A stretch of 64,000 nt of DNA from Oceanobacillus damuensis (GCF_001618145.1 NZ_LQNF01000004.1:124001-188000); one strand, 5' to 3'; positions 36,450 to 45,467 are shown, counted from the first letter of the stretch. Translations and numbers: made by a program. Notes: a model not told the origin generated them from the letters alone.

Positions 36450-36743
36450 TCAGGCCTTTTCAATTAATTCCAGTATGAAATCACCGACAGCATCTGCCTC
36501 ATACAGATTTGTGATGGAAGTGGAGTAATTGTTGATGACAGCAGGAAATTCAATGTTTTTTTCGGGAATCTTAACGTTAAAATCATTTTTATAAAGCAAT
36601 GTGGTGATCTCGTGATAGTCCTCACTTGCCACTTTAAAATCAAAGCGCACTTTCTTGAATTCATTTCCATTCACATTCACCGATTCAACATGAAGGTCCG
36701 TGGCATCAATTGTTAACTCATTTATCATTACGGTGATATTCAT
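36450..36743 (-). CDS. ykvR: DUF3219 family protein (YkvR-like)
   Basis: A 97-residue protein of the small Bacillus YkvR family. Typical segments are KVASEDYHEITTLLYKNDF and NYSTSITNLYEADAVGDF. It looks like a soluble alpha/beta protein without signal peptide. Function is unknown in the family. It is a single gene with a GGAGTGA site and its own terminator. Confidence 0.82.
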   Translation of the reverse strand: MNITVMINELTIDATDLHVESVNVNGNEFKKVRFDFKVASEDYHEITTLLYKNDFNVKIPEKNIEFPAVINNYSTSITNLYEADAVGDFILELIEKA

Positions 36744-36903
36744 TTACATCACTCCAGACTATGATTCGTGTAAGTGTGTGTTCAAAAAGGGGAAAAAATT
36801 CGGAAGCGTCATTTTTACCCCACTTTTTGAACAACCTCTATAAGTTAAATACTAACAGTTTCCAGCCGATTTGTTTACCCGGACACATTTTTAGACATTA
36901 ATA

Positions 36904-37386
36904 TTATAATTGTTCCTGTTTATATGCGTTGCGTCTTAAACGATTTTCTTTTCTTGCTGGTGCGGTAGAAAATAAAACCTTTTCCTCATCACTTCCCGGG
37001 AAAACGCCGGGTACTGGAACAGGTTTTCCGTTTTCGTTTACTGCAACCATTGTCAGAAATGATTCTGTCGTAAGTTTCTTTTCATTTTTGATTAAATCAT
37101 GTGCGGTCACTTTTACATACACTTCCATGGAACTTGTCCCTGTATACGTTACATAAGCCTCCAAGGTTAATGAGTCACCCACTTTCGCCGAAGAAAGAAA
37201 ATCAACCGAATCGATGGAGGCTGTGACTACTGCACTATTCGCGTGCTTCATTGCGGCTAAGGCAGCAATTTCATCAATATATGCAAGTATTTTTCCACCG
37301 AAAATAGTATTTAAATGATTAGTGTCCGGCGGCATTACCAGTCTGGTCTGGATTGTTTTCGTATCTTTTATAGCTATCTTCTCCAA
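36904..37386 (-). CDS. Acyl-CoA thioesterase, YkhA-like hotdog
   Basis: A hotdog thioesterase of about 160 residues that hydrolyses long-chain acyl-CoA. The DTNHLNTIFGGKILAYIDEIAALAA segment, given by its key residues N-H-L-N and GG...D-E, contains the catalytic Asn/Asp region near residues 20-45. The open frame extends to 37494, but those codons overlap the upstream terminator; the TTG at 37386 (LEKIAIKDTK), nine bases after AAGGAG, is preferred. The gene lies directly downstream of a cobalamin riboswitch with its terminator, an unexpected regulator for this family. Confidence 0.85.
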   Translation of the reverse strand: MEKIAIKDTKTIQTRLVMPPDTNHLNTIFGGKILAYIDEIAALAAMKHANSAVVTASIDSVDFLSSAKVGDSLTLEAYVTYTGTSSMEVYVKVTAHDLIKNEKKLTTESFLTMVAVNENGKPVPVPGVFPGSDEEKVLFSTAPARKENRLRRNAYKQEQL

Positions 37387-37453
37387 TGTCAATCTCTCCT
37401 TCTTGAACCTCTCACGAATGAAATAAGCGGATTCTAGGCTGGTTAATATACAA

Positions 37454-37481
37454 TAAAAACACCTTCTCTGATTGAAGATGT
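37454..37481 (-). terminator. Riboswitch-linked terminator before the thioesterase gene
   Basis: On the minus strand ACATCTTC-AATCAGA-GAAGGTGT is followed by TTTTATTG. It lies between the B12 aptamer and the thioesterase start, where a regulated expression platform is expected. Confidence 0.65.
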
Positions 37482-37525
37482 CCGGGAATGTCACTAATTA
37501 TGATGAATGAAAATAAATCTAAATT

Positions 37526-38022
37526 AGCGCGGCCACCCTCCTATCTCCCGTAGGAATAAATGTCCTTCCTTATGGCAGGTCTCCTGGCTTCGAATCACCG
37601 AATCCTATCTGCCTTTCCGTGAACAAAATCGTAAGCGCCTTGATCACCCCCGACAAGCTTAAGAAGAAACTACCAGAGGCGTTCTTTGCTACAGGTAGTT
37701 TCTTCTTAAGACCTCGAGGGGGTAGTCCGCTTTCGCTGGACGATCAAAAGCGTAGGTGACTGTTTAGAAACTCTATGCTAGCAAGGGACTGGAAAGCGCA
37801 TGGTTTTCGCGCTTGGAATGTCCTTTGCTTATGACAGGAGTTTCTAGGAACCGGAGCTTGACGTGGCTGTTTAGGTGTAAGAGTTAATTACTGCCAAAAT
37901 CTATGCTTTCTTATTTTTCCATAAAAAACAGTGGCTGCCTGAAGGATTCTCCTCGTTACAGTGTCGGGACCGCGCTGGACTTTCACCAGCTTCCCTTTTC
38001 AACTTTGAATAGAAGGCCGCCA
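37526..38022 (-). promoter_or_regulatory. Cobalamin (B12) riboswitch with enlarged variable arm
   Basis: On the minus strand the core is complete: AAGGGAAGCTGGTGAAAGTC, then CAGCGCGGTCCCGACACTGT, the CAGCCACTG end of the core (37929-37940), and the B12 box AAGCCAGGAGACCTGCC at 37574-37590. P1 closes with GCGGCC (38015-38020) against GGCCGC (37529-37534). Between CACTG and the GGAAAGG segment, normally a short hairpin, lie about 310 extra bases of nested palindromes. The element precedes an acyl-CoA thioesterase gene. Whether the aptamer still binds ligand is open, since this arm varies in length among family members. Confidence 0.88.
37619..37928. repeat. Nested palindromic repeats inserted in the riboswitch
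   Basis: Element one (about 37631-37757) has CTTAAGAAGAAACTACC (37658-37674) pairing perfectly over 17 bp with 37694-37710, flanked by CTTGATC (37639-37645) and GATCAAAAG (37742-37750). Element two (about 37758-37860) has TAGAAACTC (37765-37773) against GAGTTTCTA (37838-37846) with an inner GCGC hairpin. No reading frame is present. They look like REP/MITE-type mobile palindromes. Confidence 0.75.
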
Positions 38023-38039
38023 TAACATGAAACTTAACT

Positions 38040-38625
38040 CATTGGAAGGTTTTTCATTCCTTGACTTGAGTTTTGCATAGCAAGAATGTGACCTGAAGCC
38101 CTTGAATCGGAATTGGGCTTGTATTAACAGTAGATTCCCCACTTGCAATTCTTTCCAAATACTTGATGGGAAGTCTTACAGTCCGTTAATGTAGGATAAA
38201 GCGATAATATTTATTTTATTCAGTATAACACATTAGATAACGAAGGGCAGGCAAGTAAGTTGATACTACCTTCAATTGAAAGCGCTAAAAACCTTCGAAT
38301 ACGGACTCATCAAACAATATAAGGGAACAGCGGGATGACAAACCGACAATCATATGGAATGCACTCCCCCCTCGGACAGCATGCATGTAAATAGTCTGGG
38401 TGAAAGGAAAAGTAATAGCACTTTGGGAATTTTTTGTCCTAATTCATATAAAACCTCCCCCCTAATGCAGAGCACCCTTCATTGTTAATCTGTTCAATTG
38501 GGAAAGTGCAGAAGTTCTTTATGTGGAAAATATTGCCAATTAACGCAGTATATAATTTATGCGACTTAAAGCTTTCAAGGCCAATTTTTTAAGATAGGAA
38601 AGAAATAGATATGAAAACTGAAAAA
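38040..38625. other. Intergenic leader/promoter region upstream of the B12 riboswitch
   Basis: About 590 bp with no supported gene. Part of it (about 38060-38200) is open on the minus strand in two frames and less AT-rich than its flanks, but without a start signal. The rest is AT-rich. It probably holds the promoter of the riboswitch transcript. Confidence 0.4.
38277..38290. promoter_or_regulatory. Candidate cre site upstream of the riboswitch
   Basis: TGAAAGCGCTAAAA matches 13 of 14 positions of TGWAARCGYTWWCW. It is about 255 bp upstream of the riboswitch 5' end on the minus strand, so a CcpA role is possible but its target is uncertain. Confidence 0.4.
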
Positions 38626-38988
38626 TTATTGATAAATAGTTATGAATTGGAGGGAAATAGGAACGTTTTTCAATGGTACATCAAATAAAAATTTAAGAAA
38701 CCCTTTTTTAACTTCATAAATATTTTGAGGTTGTAAAATTCCGTTGACATAAAGATTAATATAAGTAACTGTTTCAGGATCTAAAATTCCTCGATCCCCA
38801 TACTCTTTTAATTCATCTACATTCGTATAAACTGATTTGACTCCATCAGATAAAGTAAAGTAAATATAATTATCAGCTTTAGATACCTTTCTAAAATTGA
38901 GTTTAATGTTCATTTTTATATGAGATGTGGTATTGACCCAATCATGAACTTTAGTGGTAGAAATAACATGGGTTTTTCTGTTTTTCAT
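38626..38988 (-). CDS. DUF4183 domain protein
   Basis: A 120-residue protein whose C-terminal half (about 55-118) is a DUF4183 domain: INLYVNGILQPQNIYEVKKG, then LKFLFDVPLKNVPISLQFI. In Bacillus such domains occur in small spore-surface or exosporium-associated proteins. No signal peptide is seen. A strong AAGGAGG site precedes the ATG. It is divergent from a second, shorter DUF4183 gene at 39361. Confidence 0.8.
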   Translation of the reverse strand: MKNRKTHVISTTKVHDWVNTTSHIKMNIKLNFRKVSKADNYIYFTLSDGVKSVYTNVDELKEYGDRGILDPETVTYINLYVNGILQPQNIYEVKKGFLKFLFDVPLKNVPISLQFITIYQ

Positions 38989-39360
38989 TAATGTGCCTCC
39001 TTAACAGCTTACTTCATATAGTTAATGATAGGAGCCTTTTGTTCGTGACGGCGGATATACACCTAAGTCGCAGGCCGCTATATATTGTTGAAAAAGAATG
39101 TTAAAAACCCATGAGATTTTAATGCGATTAAGCTACACTTATTTATTTGTACGGGAGAAAGTTGCTTTGGAAAAAGAGAACAAGTGAAATATGTACCGTT
39201 AAGAATGACGAGTCTATAACTAAGTACTCTTGTTTATGGTTGGGATAATTAACGTTTATATTTATAGGAGGGAAGAAAAAAATGTATATTTTACCTGAAT
39301 AAAATGCTGATACTAATATTTCATCTTTACATTTACTATTAATAAAGGAGGTGAGGCTTT
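38989..39360. other. Divergent intergenic region between two DUF4183 genes
   Basis: 372 bp holding both promoters. One tiny frame near 39282 (MYILPE) follows a GGAGGG site and stops at once; it may be a scar of another small gene. No other structure was found. Confidence 0.4.
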
Positions 39361-39639
39361 ATGGCTATTGTTAAACCCTTTATAGACTCACAAAGATTCG
39401 CTTCGACCATCGGTGACGGTACAATTGAAGTTGATAATCGTACGTTTGTTTTTGCTGATACTACTGCTGATGCTGGTCTAACAGCTTTTCCAACATCATT
39501 TGTATCGTATAACCTCTATCTAAATGGTATACTTCAGCTAGACACTGAATCAACTTTTGATGGCACTACGTTAACAATTATTGATGGAAACTTACAGAAT
39601 GCTGGTGTTCCTGTCCTGCTAGAATGTATTGTGAACTAA
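39361..39639 (+). CDS. Short DUF4183-type protein
   Basis: A 92-residue protein made almost only of the DUF4183 fold: SYNLYLNGILQLDTESTFDG, then LTIIDGNLQNAGVPVLLECI. The start ATG follows AAAGGAGGTGAGG. It mirrors the divergent gene at 38626 in the LYxNGILQ core. A surface or spore-layer role is inferred from the family only. Confidence 0.78.
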   Translation: MAIVKPFIDSQRFASTIGDGTIEVDNRTFVFADTTADAGLTAFPTSFVSYNLYLNGILQLDTESTFDGTTLTIIDGNLQNAGVPVLLECIVN

Positions 39640-39685
39640 AAGGGGTAACGTTTTGAATTTATAACGTGAAGGATATTCCAATATT

Positions 39686-39733
39686 AATAAGCCCAATTCC
39701 TAAGTATAAAAATAGAGAAATTGGGCTTATTTC
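39686..39733 (+). terminator. Terminator of the short DUF4183 gene
   Basis: AATAAGCCCAATT (39686-39698) pairs with AATTGGGCTTATT (39719-39731), 13 bp, with a 20-nt loop. Confidence 0.75.
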
Positions 39734-40098
39734 ATTACACCATTATTGCTCGATTGTTGTATATGGGAAATAGCTAAGCCTATGAGCAGGTAGAGGGAAC
39801 TTAACGGATACTTAGTTATGGATTTTGCGTGATTGCCTCGTGAATGATTTCTATATCTGATTGGCGGATGATCGGTCTGAATTTGGTTGTCCCCATGACA
39901 GGCACCTACAGGTAAGGGGCCTCTTCTTCAAATGTACATATTCTCGTTTATCATAATCATTCAGGCACGATTTGAGAATACTTTATCATTTTTGCACTCT
40001 CTATTATTAATTCTTTCGGAATAAAAGATTTATATTGACAAAACGTAGACCTGATATTATCATCACTATCAATTGAGATAATCAGGGGGAGGTTTACA
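39734..40098. other. Intergenic region before yqxD
   Basis: About 365 bp with no supported gene. A 12-base piece of the dispersed GGTGCCTGTCA repeat (39895-39906, minus sense) is the only feature recognised, apart from the yqxD promoter zone and its AGGGGGAGG site. Confidence 0.5.
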
Positions 40099-40551
40099 AT
40101 GAAAATATATGTGGATGCGGATGCTTGTCCTGTTAAGGAAGTAATTGTGGCCGAGGCTAGAGTGTCAAACATACCAGTAATAATGGTTACAAGCCTATCC
40201 CATTTTTCCAATACGGATGACCCCCCTGGAGTAAAAACCATTTATGTAGATACGGGAGCTGAAGCAGCTGACTATCGTATTATGAAGCTGGCAGAAAAAG
40301 CCGATATCATTGTGACACAGGATTATGGGTTGGCATCATTGGGTTTGGCGAAGGGATGCGAAGTGCTGCACCACAAAGGGTTTGTATATACCGATGACAA
40401 TATTGATCAGCTTTTGCAAACCCGTTATTTAAGTGCAATGGCACGCAAAAGCGGCAAGCGTACGAAGGGACCAAAGCCATTCACATTTGAAGACAAGGAA
40501 AAGTTTCGTGCTCTTTTCAGGAAGATACTATCCGAGAAGCTTTCTGACTGA
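40099..40551 (+). CDS. yqxD: YaiI/YqxD family protein (UPF0178, DUF188)
   Basis: A 150-residue protein of the DUF188 family with a PIN-like nuclease fold. The opening [17 protein letters not shown] has the conserved acidic D-A-D-A-C-P motif and the second acidic cluster is [17 protein letters not shown]. The tail [17 protein letters not shown] is also conserved. Activity is not established in the family. It is a single gene. Confidence 0.92.
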   Translation: MKIYVDADACPVKEVIVAEARVSNIPVIMVTSLSHFSNTDDPPGVKTIYVDTGAEAADYRIMKLAEKADIIVTQDYGLASLGLAKGCEVLHHKGFVYTDDNIDQLLQTRYLSAMARKSGKRTKGPKPFTFEDKEKFRALFRKILSEKLSD

Positions 40552-40606
40552 TTATTTTTGCTGCAGCTTGCAAGTAAACTTAAGGAAATAAAATTAAACA
40601 GAAATA

Positions 40607-40642
40607 GAAATACCCAGCAGCAGTTCAGCCACTGGGTATTTC
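40607..40642 (+). terminator. Terminator of yqxD
   Basis: GAAATACCCAG (40607-40617) and CTGGGTATTTC (40632-40642) form an 11-bp stem. Confidence 0.75.
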
Positions 40643-40735
40643 ATTTCTTAACTGATAAACTGTGTATTGTCTTCTTCAATGATCCACTAACCTATTCCAT
40701 TAAATATCCCTTCAAGGTTGCCTCTCCTAAGAATA

Positions 40736-41638
40736 TTAATCCAATAGACCAAGCGACTGTTTTGCCATCCATTTCATATCTTCTCTATCTGACTTCATTG
40801 CAAATTCTGCTATAGCTACAGGATACGCTGCTGTTAGTTCCACGATGTGTTCGAACATGTTGGTCCAAATATATCCTCCAGACCTTCCATAGGCATCTAT
40901 TAATTGTTTTAGTGCATGATCACCAAAAGCCATATAATGGGCTGCGAAGTCATTGGCAGGATCATCGACTTTCGCTTCTGTCCAATCAATAAATCCGGTG
41001 ACACGAGCCGCTTCATCAATCAATATATGGCCTGGGTGCAGGTCTCCATGTACAAATACAGTTTGCTTTGGCCACAAATCCTCACTCGACACCCACTTTT
41101 GCCATCGTTCCCATAGTTCACCACTAACGCCAAACTCAGCTTTGACTTTTTCCATTCTAACAATCATGGACCGTTTTATTTCTTCCGGTGTCTGCACATT
41201 CAACTCTGCTGACCTTGCTTCAATATGGTTGATCTGATGCAATTTAGCCAACGCTTCACCAAGCGTTGAATGATAATCATCCGGAACATTTTTTGCATCC
41301 ATTTCCCAAACATAAGCCTTTTTTTCCGGGTCGATCGTTCCTGCCGGGATTCCTGTTAACAGCTTATAAGCAATCAATTCATCTGAGAAGATACTCCATT
41401 TTGGGACCTCAATAGGGAGTTTAGGTCCTACCAAATCCAAAACCCTTTTTTCCTTTCTTGCTGAACGTACAACATCCTTACGTCTTGGAAAACGTAACAC
41501 CCAATGCACACCAGCCGCATCGGTAGCAAAGACTACCTGAAAATCGAGTCCGGAATCATTATACTGCAGCGAATCCAGATTTATGCCCAGTCCATGATTC
41601 CGTGCTATATCAATAACTTGATCACGGGATAAAGACAA
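40736..41638 (-). CDS. Macrolide 2'-phosphotransferase family (APH fold)
   Basis: A 300-residue kinase-like protein of the Mph group, chromosomal in many bacilli. Visible marks are VHWVLRFPRRKDV (nucleotide-binding Lys/Arg strand), the catalytic loop VFVHGDLHPGHILID (about residues 195-209) with the Asp base, and GFIDWTEAKVDDPANDFA as the Mg-binding DFG-like loop. The family transfers phosphate from a nucleotide to the 2'-OH of macrolides; some members act on other substrates. It starts with TTG behind AAAGGAAGTG. No mobile-element context is seen, so it is probably a resident gene. Confidence 0.88.
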   Translation of the reverse strand: MSLSRDQVIDIARNHGLGINLDSLQYNDSGLDFQVVFATDAAGVHWVLRFPRRKDVVRSARKEKRVLDLVGPKLPIEVPKWSIFSDELIAYKLLTGIPAGTIDPEKKAYVWEMDAKNVPDDYHSTLGEALAKLHQINHIEARSAELNVQTPEEIKRSMIVRMEKVKAEFGVSGELWERWQKWVSSEDLWPKQTVFVHGDLHPGHILIDEAARVTGFIDWTEAKVDDPANDFAAHYMAFGDHALKQLIDAYGRSGGYIWTNMFEHIVELTAAYPVAIAEFAMKSDREDMKWMAKQSLGLLD

Positions 41639-41920
41639 TTACAAACACTTCCTTTGTTTACAGATTGTTGATATTTTTCCAGCAGCTGCTGATTTGCTCC
41701 CACCATTTAGTGAGGCCCTTCAAGATCTATGCTTCTTCCAGGAAGTGTTCCACCACACATAAGTACTTCGTGTCGGCAATTCCACTTTCCTCACAGAAGT
41801 TTCCAGGGCGGCAAGAGGTTTTTCACAAATGCTTGTATACCCATTCCCGATTTTCAGAATTCCAACACCGCATCTTGGCAGCATATATCTTAATCTCAAA
41901 GCCCTTTACATACCACTAAA

Positions 41921-42628
41921 TTACCTTGGCAACCCATTCGACAAATTTCGGGAAGTGCCAGGCACCTTTATTGCTTGTTGCAGTAATTCTTTTGTGAAGT
42001 CGGGGAAATAGACATCGGTGAAATAGAATTGTGATTTGGAGCATTGCCATAATAGAAAGTTACTTACCCTTTTTTCCCCGCCTGTGCGTATGACTATATC
42101 TGGATCGGGCAGTTCTTTTGTATAGAGAAATTGTTGTATCACCTGTTCATTTACATTTTCCAAAGCTATTTTCTTGTTCTGAACTTCTTCAATCACTTGA
42201 TGGACAGCCTGTAAAATATCATCCCTCCCTCCATAATTAAAAGCAAAGTTAACAATAATTCCATTGTTATTTTTGGTCGCCTCCACCGTCTTGCTGAACA
42301 CTTTTTTTGTTGACTCCGGCAGGGCTGCTGTATTGCCGGAAATTAAAACCTTAATATTTCTTTTCATAAACTCAGGAAGCTTCTGCTTGAAAAACCTCAC
42401 TGGTAATTGCATAAGATAATTGACTTCATCTTTGGGCCTGCTCCAGTTTTCCGAAGAGAATGCATACAGTGTCAAGACTTTGATATCCAATTCGATGCTG
42501 GCATCAATGATTTTTTCCATTGCCTGTGCACCAGCATAGTGGCCCTTACTTCGGCTAAATCCTCTTTTTTTGCCCCATCGTCCATTTCCATCCATAATTA
42601 TGGCAACATGTGTTGGTGATGAATGCAT
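41921..42628 (-). CDS. Isoprenyl transferase, UppS paralogue with altered C-terminus
   Basis: A cis-prenyltransferase that condenses isopentenyl diphosphate units. Motifs are all present: IIMDGNGRWGKKRG (catalytic Asp near residue 12), YAFSSENWSRP, NFAFNYGGRDDI and DIVIRTGGEKRVSNFLLWQ. It is 235 residues, shorter than B. subtilis UppS, and the normal basic tail (RRERRFGGL-like) is replaced by KVPGTSRNLSNGLPR, encoded by the dispersed repeat at 41939-41966. The usual neighbours cdsA, dxr and frr are absent, so this is probably a second copy rather than the essential UppS. Confidence 0.87.
   Translation of the reverse strand: MHSSPTHVAIIMDGNGRWGKKRGFSRSKGHYAGAQAMEKIIDASIELDIKVLTLYAFSSENWSRPKDEVNYLMQLPVRFFKQKLPEFMKRNIKVLISGNTAALPESTKKVFSKTVEATKNNNGIIVNFAFNYGGRDDILQAVHQVIEEVQNKKIALENVNEQVIQQFLYTKELPDPDIVIRTGGEKRVSNFLLWQCSKSQFYFTDVYFPDFTKELLQQAIKVPGTSRNLSNGLPR
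41939..41966 (-). repeat. Dispersed 28-bp repeat, copy B
   Basis: The minus-strand copy of the element at 28039-28066, with 27 of 28 bases equal. It encodes VPGTSRNLS in the UppS paralogue, in the same reading phase as in the MFS gene. Confidence 0.9.
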
Positions 42629-42644
42629 TAGCTATCCCTCCCTT

Positions 42645-44114
42645 TTATTTTAAGTCAAGATCTTTAATCTTCTCGGTAACTTCCTGTCTTGTAAAATTAT
42701 AGGATTGCCATGAAATTTCCGGCTCGTTCATTACCTGTTGCTGCCTCTGCTGCAATAACCTTCTTAACTCTGGATAATCCGGTTCTACCTTGTAAAGCTC
42801 CATTAAACCATCAACACCCGTATAAGAGAGAGAGTTCAGATAATAGATATCCATTTCTCCTGTCTCTTCAAAGCGTTCCATATTGTTGTCTACGATGATT
42901 TGCTCTATGTTAATAGCATTTAAGGCAATATAGAAAATCAATCCCGCGATGACATAGAAATGCATTAATGTTAACTTCTCAATCCAAACCTTAATCAATG
43001 TATAAGCAAAAATCACCAATAGAAAGATCATGAATGAGTGTGCTAAAATGCGGTCAATCGTGAAACCAAACGCCGCTTCATACATGCTCAGACGCTGATA
43101 AGCGGAAATTAGCATAATGCCACTCACAACAATTAACAAGGAATACATCATCTTTAACGTCGTTTTGAAACCTTTACTTCCGGCATGCACAAATTTCAGG
43201 CAGCTCATGATAAGACTCCAGTTAATCATAGTAACGAGCATTAACTCAAAGAACCCTCTTCTGGCATACTCCGCATAGGTAAAACCATTCTGCAGATCAT
43301 TACCGAAAAAGTATCTGAACTGAATGACTGCAAATAAAACATAGACAGTGTTAAGCATAATTAAGGTGGTTACCGCCGTTATACTATCCCAGCTCCATTC
43401 GGTTCTTGTGGCAGGACGGAAATTCTCCTTTGGTTTTATCCTTACCTGCAGCACTTGGAATAGCCCAAAAAACAATAATCCCAGGACGATAACGACTAAA
43501 AATCGAAATGCTCCCTCCAGAAAATTAAGCTCCAAAATAATTTGCGGCAAGCGTAATACAATCTCCTGAAAAACCGCATCTGCAGACATTAATAATCCTG
43601 TAATAACCAATAATAATGGAATACCTATTCCCAGACCTACCAAGATTCGTTTCAACGTTTGTGCTAGTTGGATGTTCACATTTTTAAATAGACTCTCAAA
43701 CAAACCGGCGCAAAATTGGAAACTATATTTAATTCCCGCCTCCAGCTTTTCCCAAAGTATTTTCATAAAGCTTGGCATCGCCCATTTAAGCTTATTCGGA
43801 GCTGTAACCAATACAATATGGAAAAGGACTAATAAAGGCAGGATAAATAGATTTAGATTATAAAACAGAACATTGTCGTAGAATAAATAACTTCCTGCCA
43901 ATATCCATATGGCCAGCATAAAGAGTAAGCCTATTCTCCGATGGTTATATGAAAGACGAAATCTCAGAAAAAAAATAAGATAAAACCCAGTCATAAACAC
44001 AAGGTATGATAGACCAATCCTTCCATGCAGGAAACTTAATTCCGCCAATGCCCCCAAACCTAAACACACAAACAAAAACAAGACAGCTTTCTGTTTCATT
44101 CTAACTGCTTCCAT
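42645..44114 (-). CDS. DUF4173 family membrane protein
   Basis: A 489-residue protein with about ten membrane segments over residues 10-420 and a soluble tail with YYLNSLSYTGVDGLMELY and a Gln-rich helix (LLQQRQQQVMNEPE). The segment FTYAEYARRGFFELMLVTMIN is the conserved core of DUF4153/DUF4173 proteins. Function is unknown. It is 110 bp downstream of the HAAS-type gene, so it may share the PadR-controlled transcript. Confidence 0.8.
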   Translation of the reverse strand: MEAVRMKQKAVLFLFVCLGLGALAELSFLHGRIGLSYLVFMTGFYLIFFLRFRLSYNHRRIGLLFMLAIWILAGSYLFYDNVLFYNLNLFILPLLVLFHIVLVTAPNKLKWAMPSFMKILWEKLEAGIKYSFQFCAGLFESLFKNVNIQLAQTLKRILVGLGIGIPLLLVITGLLMSADAVFQEIVLRLPQIILELNFLEGAFRFLVVIVLGLLFFGLFQVLQVRIKPKENFRPATRTEWSWDSITAVTTLIMLNTVYVLFAVIQFRYFFGNDLQNGFTYAEYARRGFFELMLVTMINWSLIMSCLKFVHAGSKGFKTTLKMMYSLLIVVSGIMLISAYQRLSMYEAAFGFTIDRILAHSFMIFLLVIFAYTLIKVWIEKLTLMHFYVIAGLIFYIALNAINIEQIIVDNNMERFEETGEMDIYYLNSLSYTGVDGLMELYKVEPDYPELRRLLQQRQQQVMNEPEISWQSYNFTRQEVTEKIKDLDLK

Positions 44115-44224
44115 TTTATTTCCACCTTTGCATTGTTAATCTATATACTTAGTAATTCTATGTATATAGTTAAAAAAATATTTTTCACTAGGACTGAAGG
44201 GAATCTCGAGAAGCTCAGTCCACT

Positions 44225-44854
44225 TCATACGGAAACCTTCCTTCCCCATCTGTAACCGATCCAGCTGATCGGATAAAGCATTCCTGTAAAAGCAATACAT
44301 AATATGATAAATGGCACACTGAGAAAAGGCTGGAACCATTCATAAGGGATGAGTTTGAATACAATCAAATACATTAAAATTAAGTTTGGCAAGAGTGAAA
44401 TCACAAATGTTTTTTTTAATAGTTTGTATCCTCCATGCCCAAATTCTTTGCCTATTTCATAACCCAACAGGCCCCAAAATGATGCATAGACAAGCATTAT
44501 AATGAAAGTCGCATCTGTCAATCCTGACCATAAACTTTCTGCCCAGTCCCAATGAAAAACATGATAGCTTAGTGTTAAAAGGATTCCCCCGATAAAAATG
44601 GAAATGTTCAGCAGCACAAACAGCCACTGTGTCTTTTTGGGTGTCACCGATTCTTCCTGCTGCCAAATTTCAGCAATTTCACTTGGAGTTCCCATTCTTT
44701 TGGCCAGTTCCTTGTATATATCATTTTCATCGACCGGTACATCATTTAGCAGTTCATATACGTGCTGCTCATATTCAGCTAATATTTCCCGCTTTTCCGG
44801 ATGGTTTCCGATCTCTTTATCTAAATCTTGAAGAAATTGTTCCGCTAAACTCAT
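44225..44854 (-). CDS. HAAS-domain membrane protein (DUF1700-like)
   Basis: A 209-residue protein. Residues 1-75 form an acidic helical domain ([20 protein letters not shown], then [11 protein letters not shown]), the HAAS-type domain typical of proteins paired with PadR regulators. Four membrane segments follow. It overlaps the padR gene by four bases (ATGA), so the pair is translationally coupled. In related pairs the membrane protein modulates envelope stress or transport; the target here is unknown. Confidence 0.8.
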   Translation of the reverse strand: MSLAEQFLQDLDKEIGNHPEKREILAEYEQHVYELLNDVPVDENDIYKELAKRMGTPSEIAEIWQQEESVTPKKTQWLFVLLNISIFIGGILLTLSYHVFHWDWAESLWSGLTDATFIIMLVYASFWGLLGYEIGKEFGHGGYKLLKKTFVISLLPNLILMYLIVFKLIPYEWFQPFLSVPFIILCIAFTGMLYPISWIGYRWGRKVSV

Positions 44855-45183
44855 GACTCATTTCTCCCGATCAAATTGTTCATCACTTGAACGTAGCGAT
44901 GCCATTCGGAAGTACGTTCAGCTAGAATTTCTTTTCCCTGAGCCGTGATCCGGTAATATTTTCGAGCTGGACCTTTCTCCTGGTTCTGCCAGTAGCATTC
45001 GATGTATTCCTGCTTTTCCATCTTATGAAGGGCAGGATATAGAGTGCCTTCTTTCATTTGCAGATTATGATCACTGCGACGGTCCATTTCTTTTACGAGC
45101 TCATAACCATACATATCACGCTCATTCAATAACTGTAAGACAAGGAGGGATGTACTTCCTTTCACCAATTCACGATTAAACAT
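44851..45183 (-). CDS. PadR-family transcriptional regulator
   Basis: A 110-residue winged-helix protein of the short PadR type. Marks are [38 protein letters not shown] (recognition helix and wing) and [17 protein letters not shown]. The frame begins with a GTG at 45192, but the ATG at 45183 sits better behind AGGTGA. An inverted repeat directly upstream suggests autorepression of the padR-HAAS unit. Confidence 0.93.
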   Translation of the reverse strand: MFNRELVKGSTSLLVLQLLNERDMYGYELVKEMDRRSDHNLQMKEGTLYPALHKMEKQEYIECYWQNQEKGPARKYYRITAQGKEILAERTSEWHRYVQVMNNLIGRNES

Positions 45184-45193
45184 TTTTTTCACC

Positions 45194-45212
45194 TACCTAG
45201 AATTATTAGGTA
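45194..45212. promoter_or_regulatory. Inverted repeat at the PadR promoter
   Basis: TACCTA (45194-45199) and TAGGTA (45207-45212) are separated by 7 bp, next to the padR ribosome-binding site. It is a likely PadR operator; binding is inferred. Confidence 0.5.
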
Positions 45213-45467
45213 ACTATACTATATCTAAATTAACAGGTGATGTAAAGTGGTCTGGAAATTTTATTATTAGAAAAGGTCATATCAATGGCATTAACGGGCC
45301 ATTGCGGTGGAGATGGCTGAGAAAAGGTCTCGTCAGCAGGTGAGTGCTCCCCCTTCTAAAACTGCTTATTTATGACATGCATTAGACATATTTGGTAAAC
45401 TCTATAAAGAATACCGATACCAGAATTCAAATAATGATGATTAGAAAAAGCTGACAGGGAGGACACT

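Noticed and set aside
41639-41920. Short frames between mph and uppS on both strands
   Set aside because: Interrupted, no ribosome-binding sites and no family; I see nothing firm in this 280-bp gap.
45283-45304. CAATGGC/GCCATTG hairpin upstream of fetA
   Set aside because: A 7-bp inverted repeat far from both genes, without a U-tail or second copy; probably chance.
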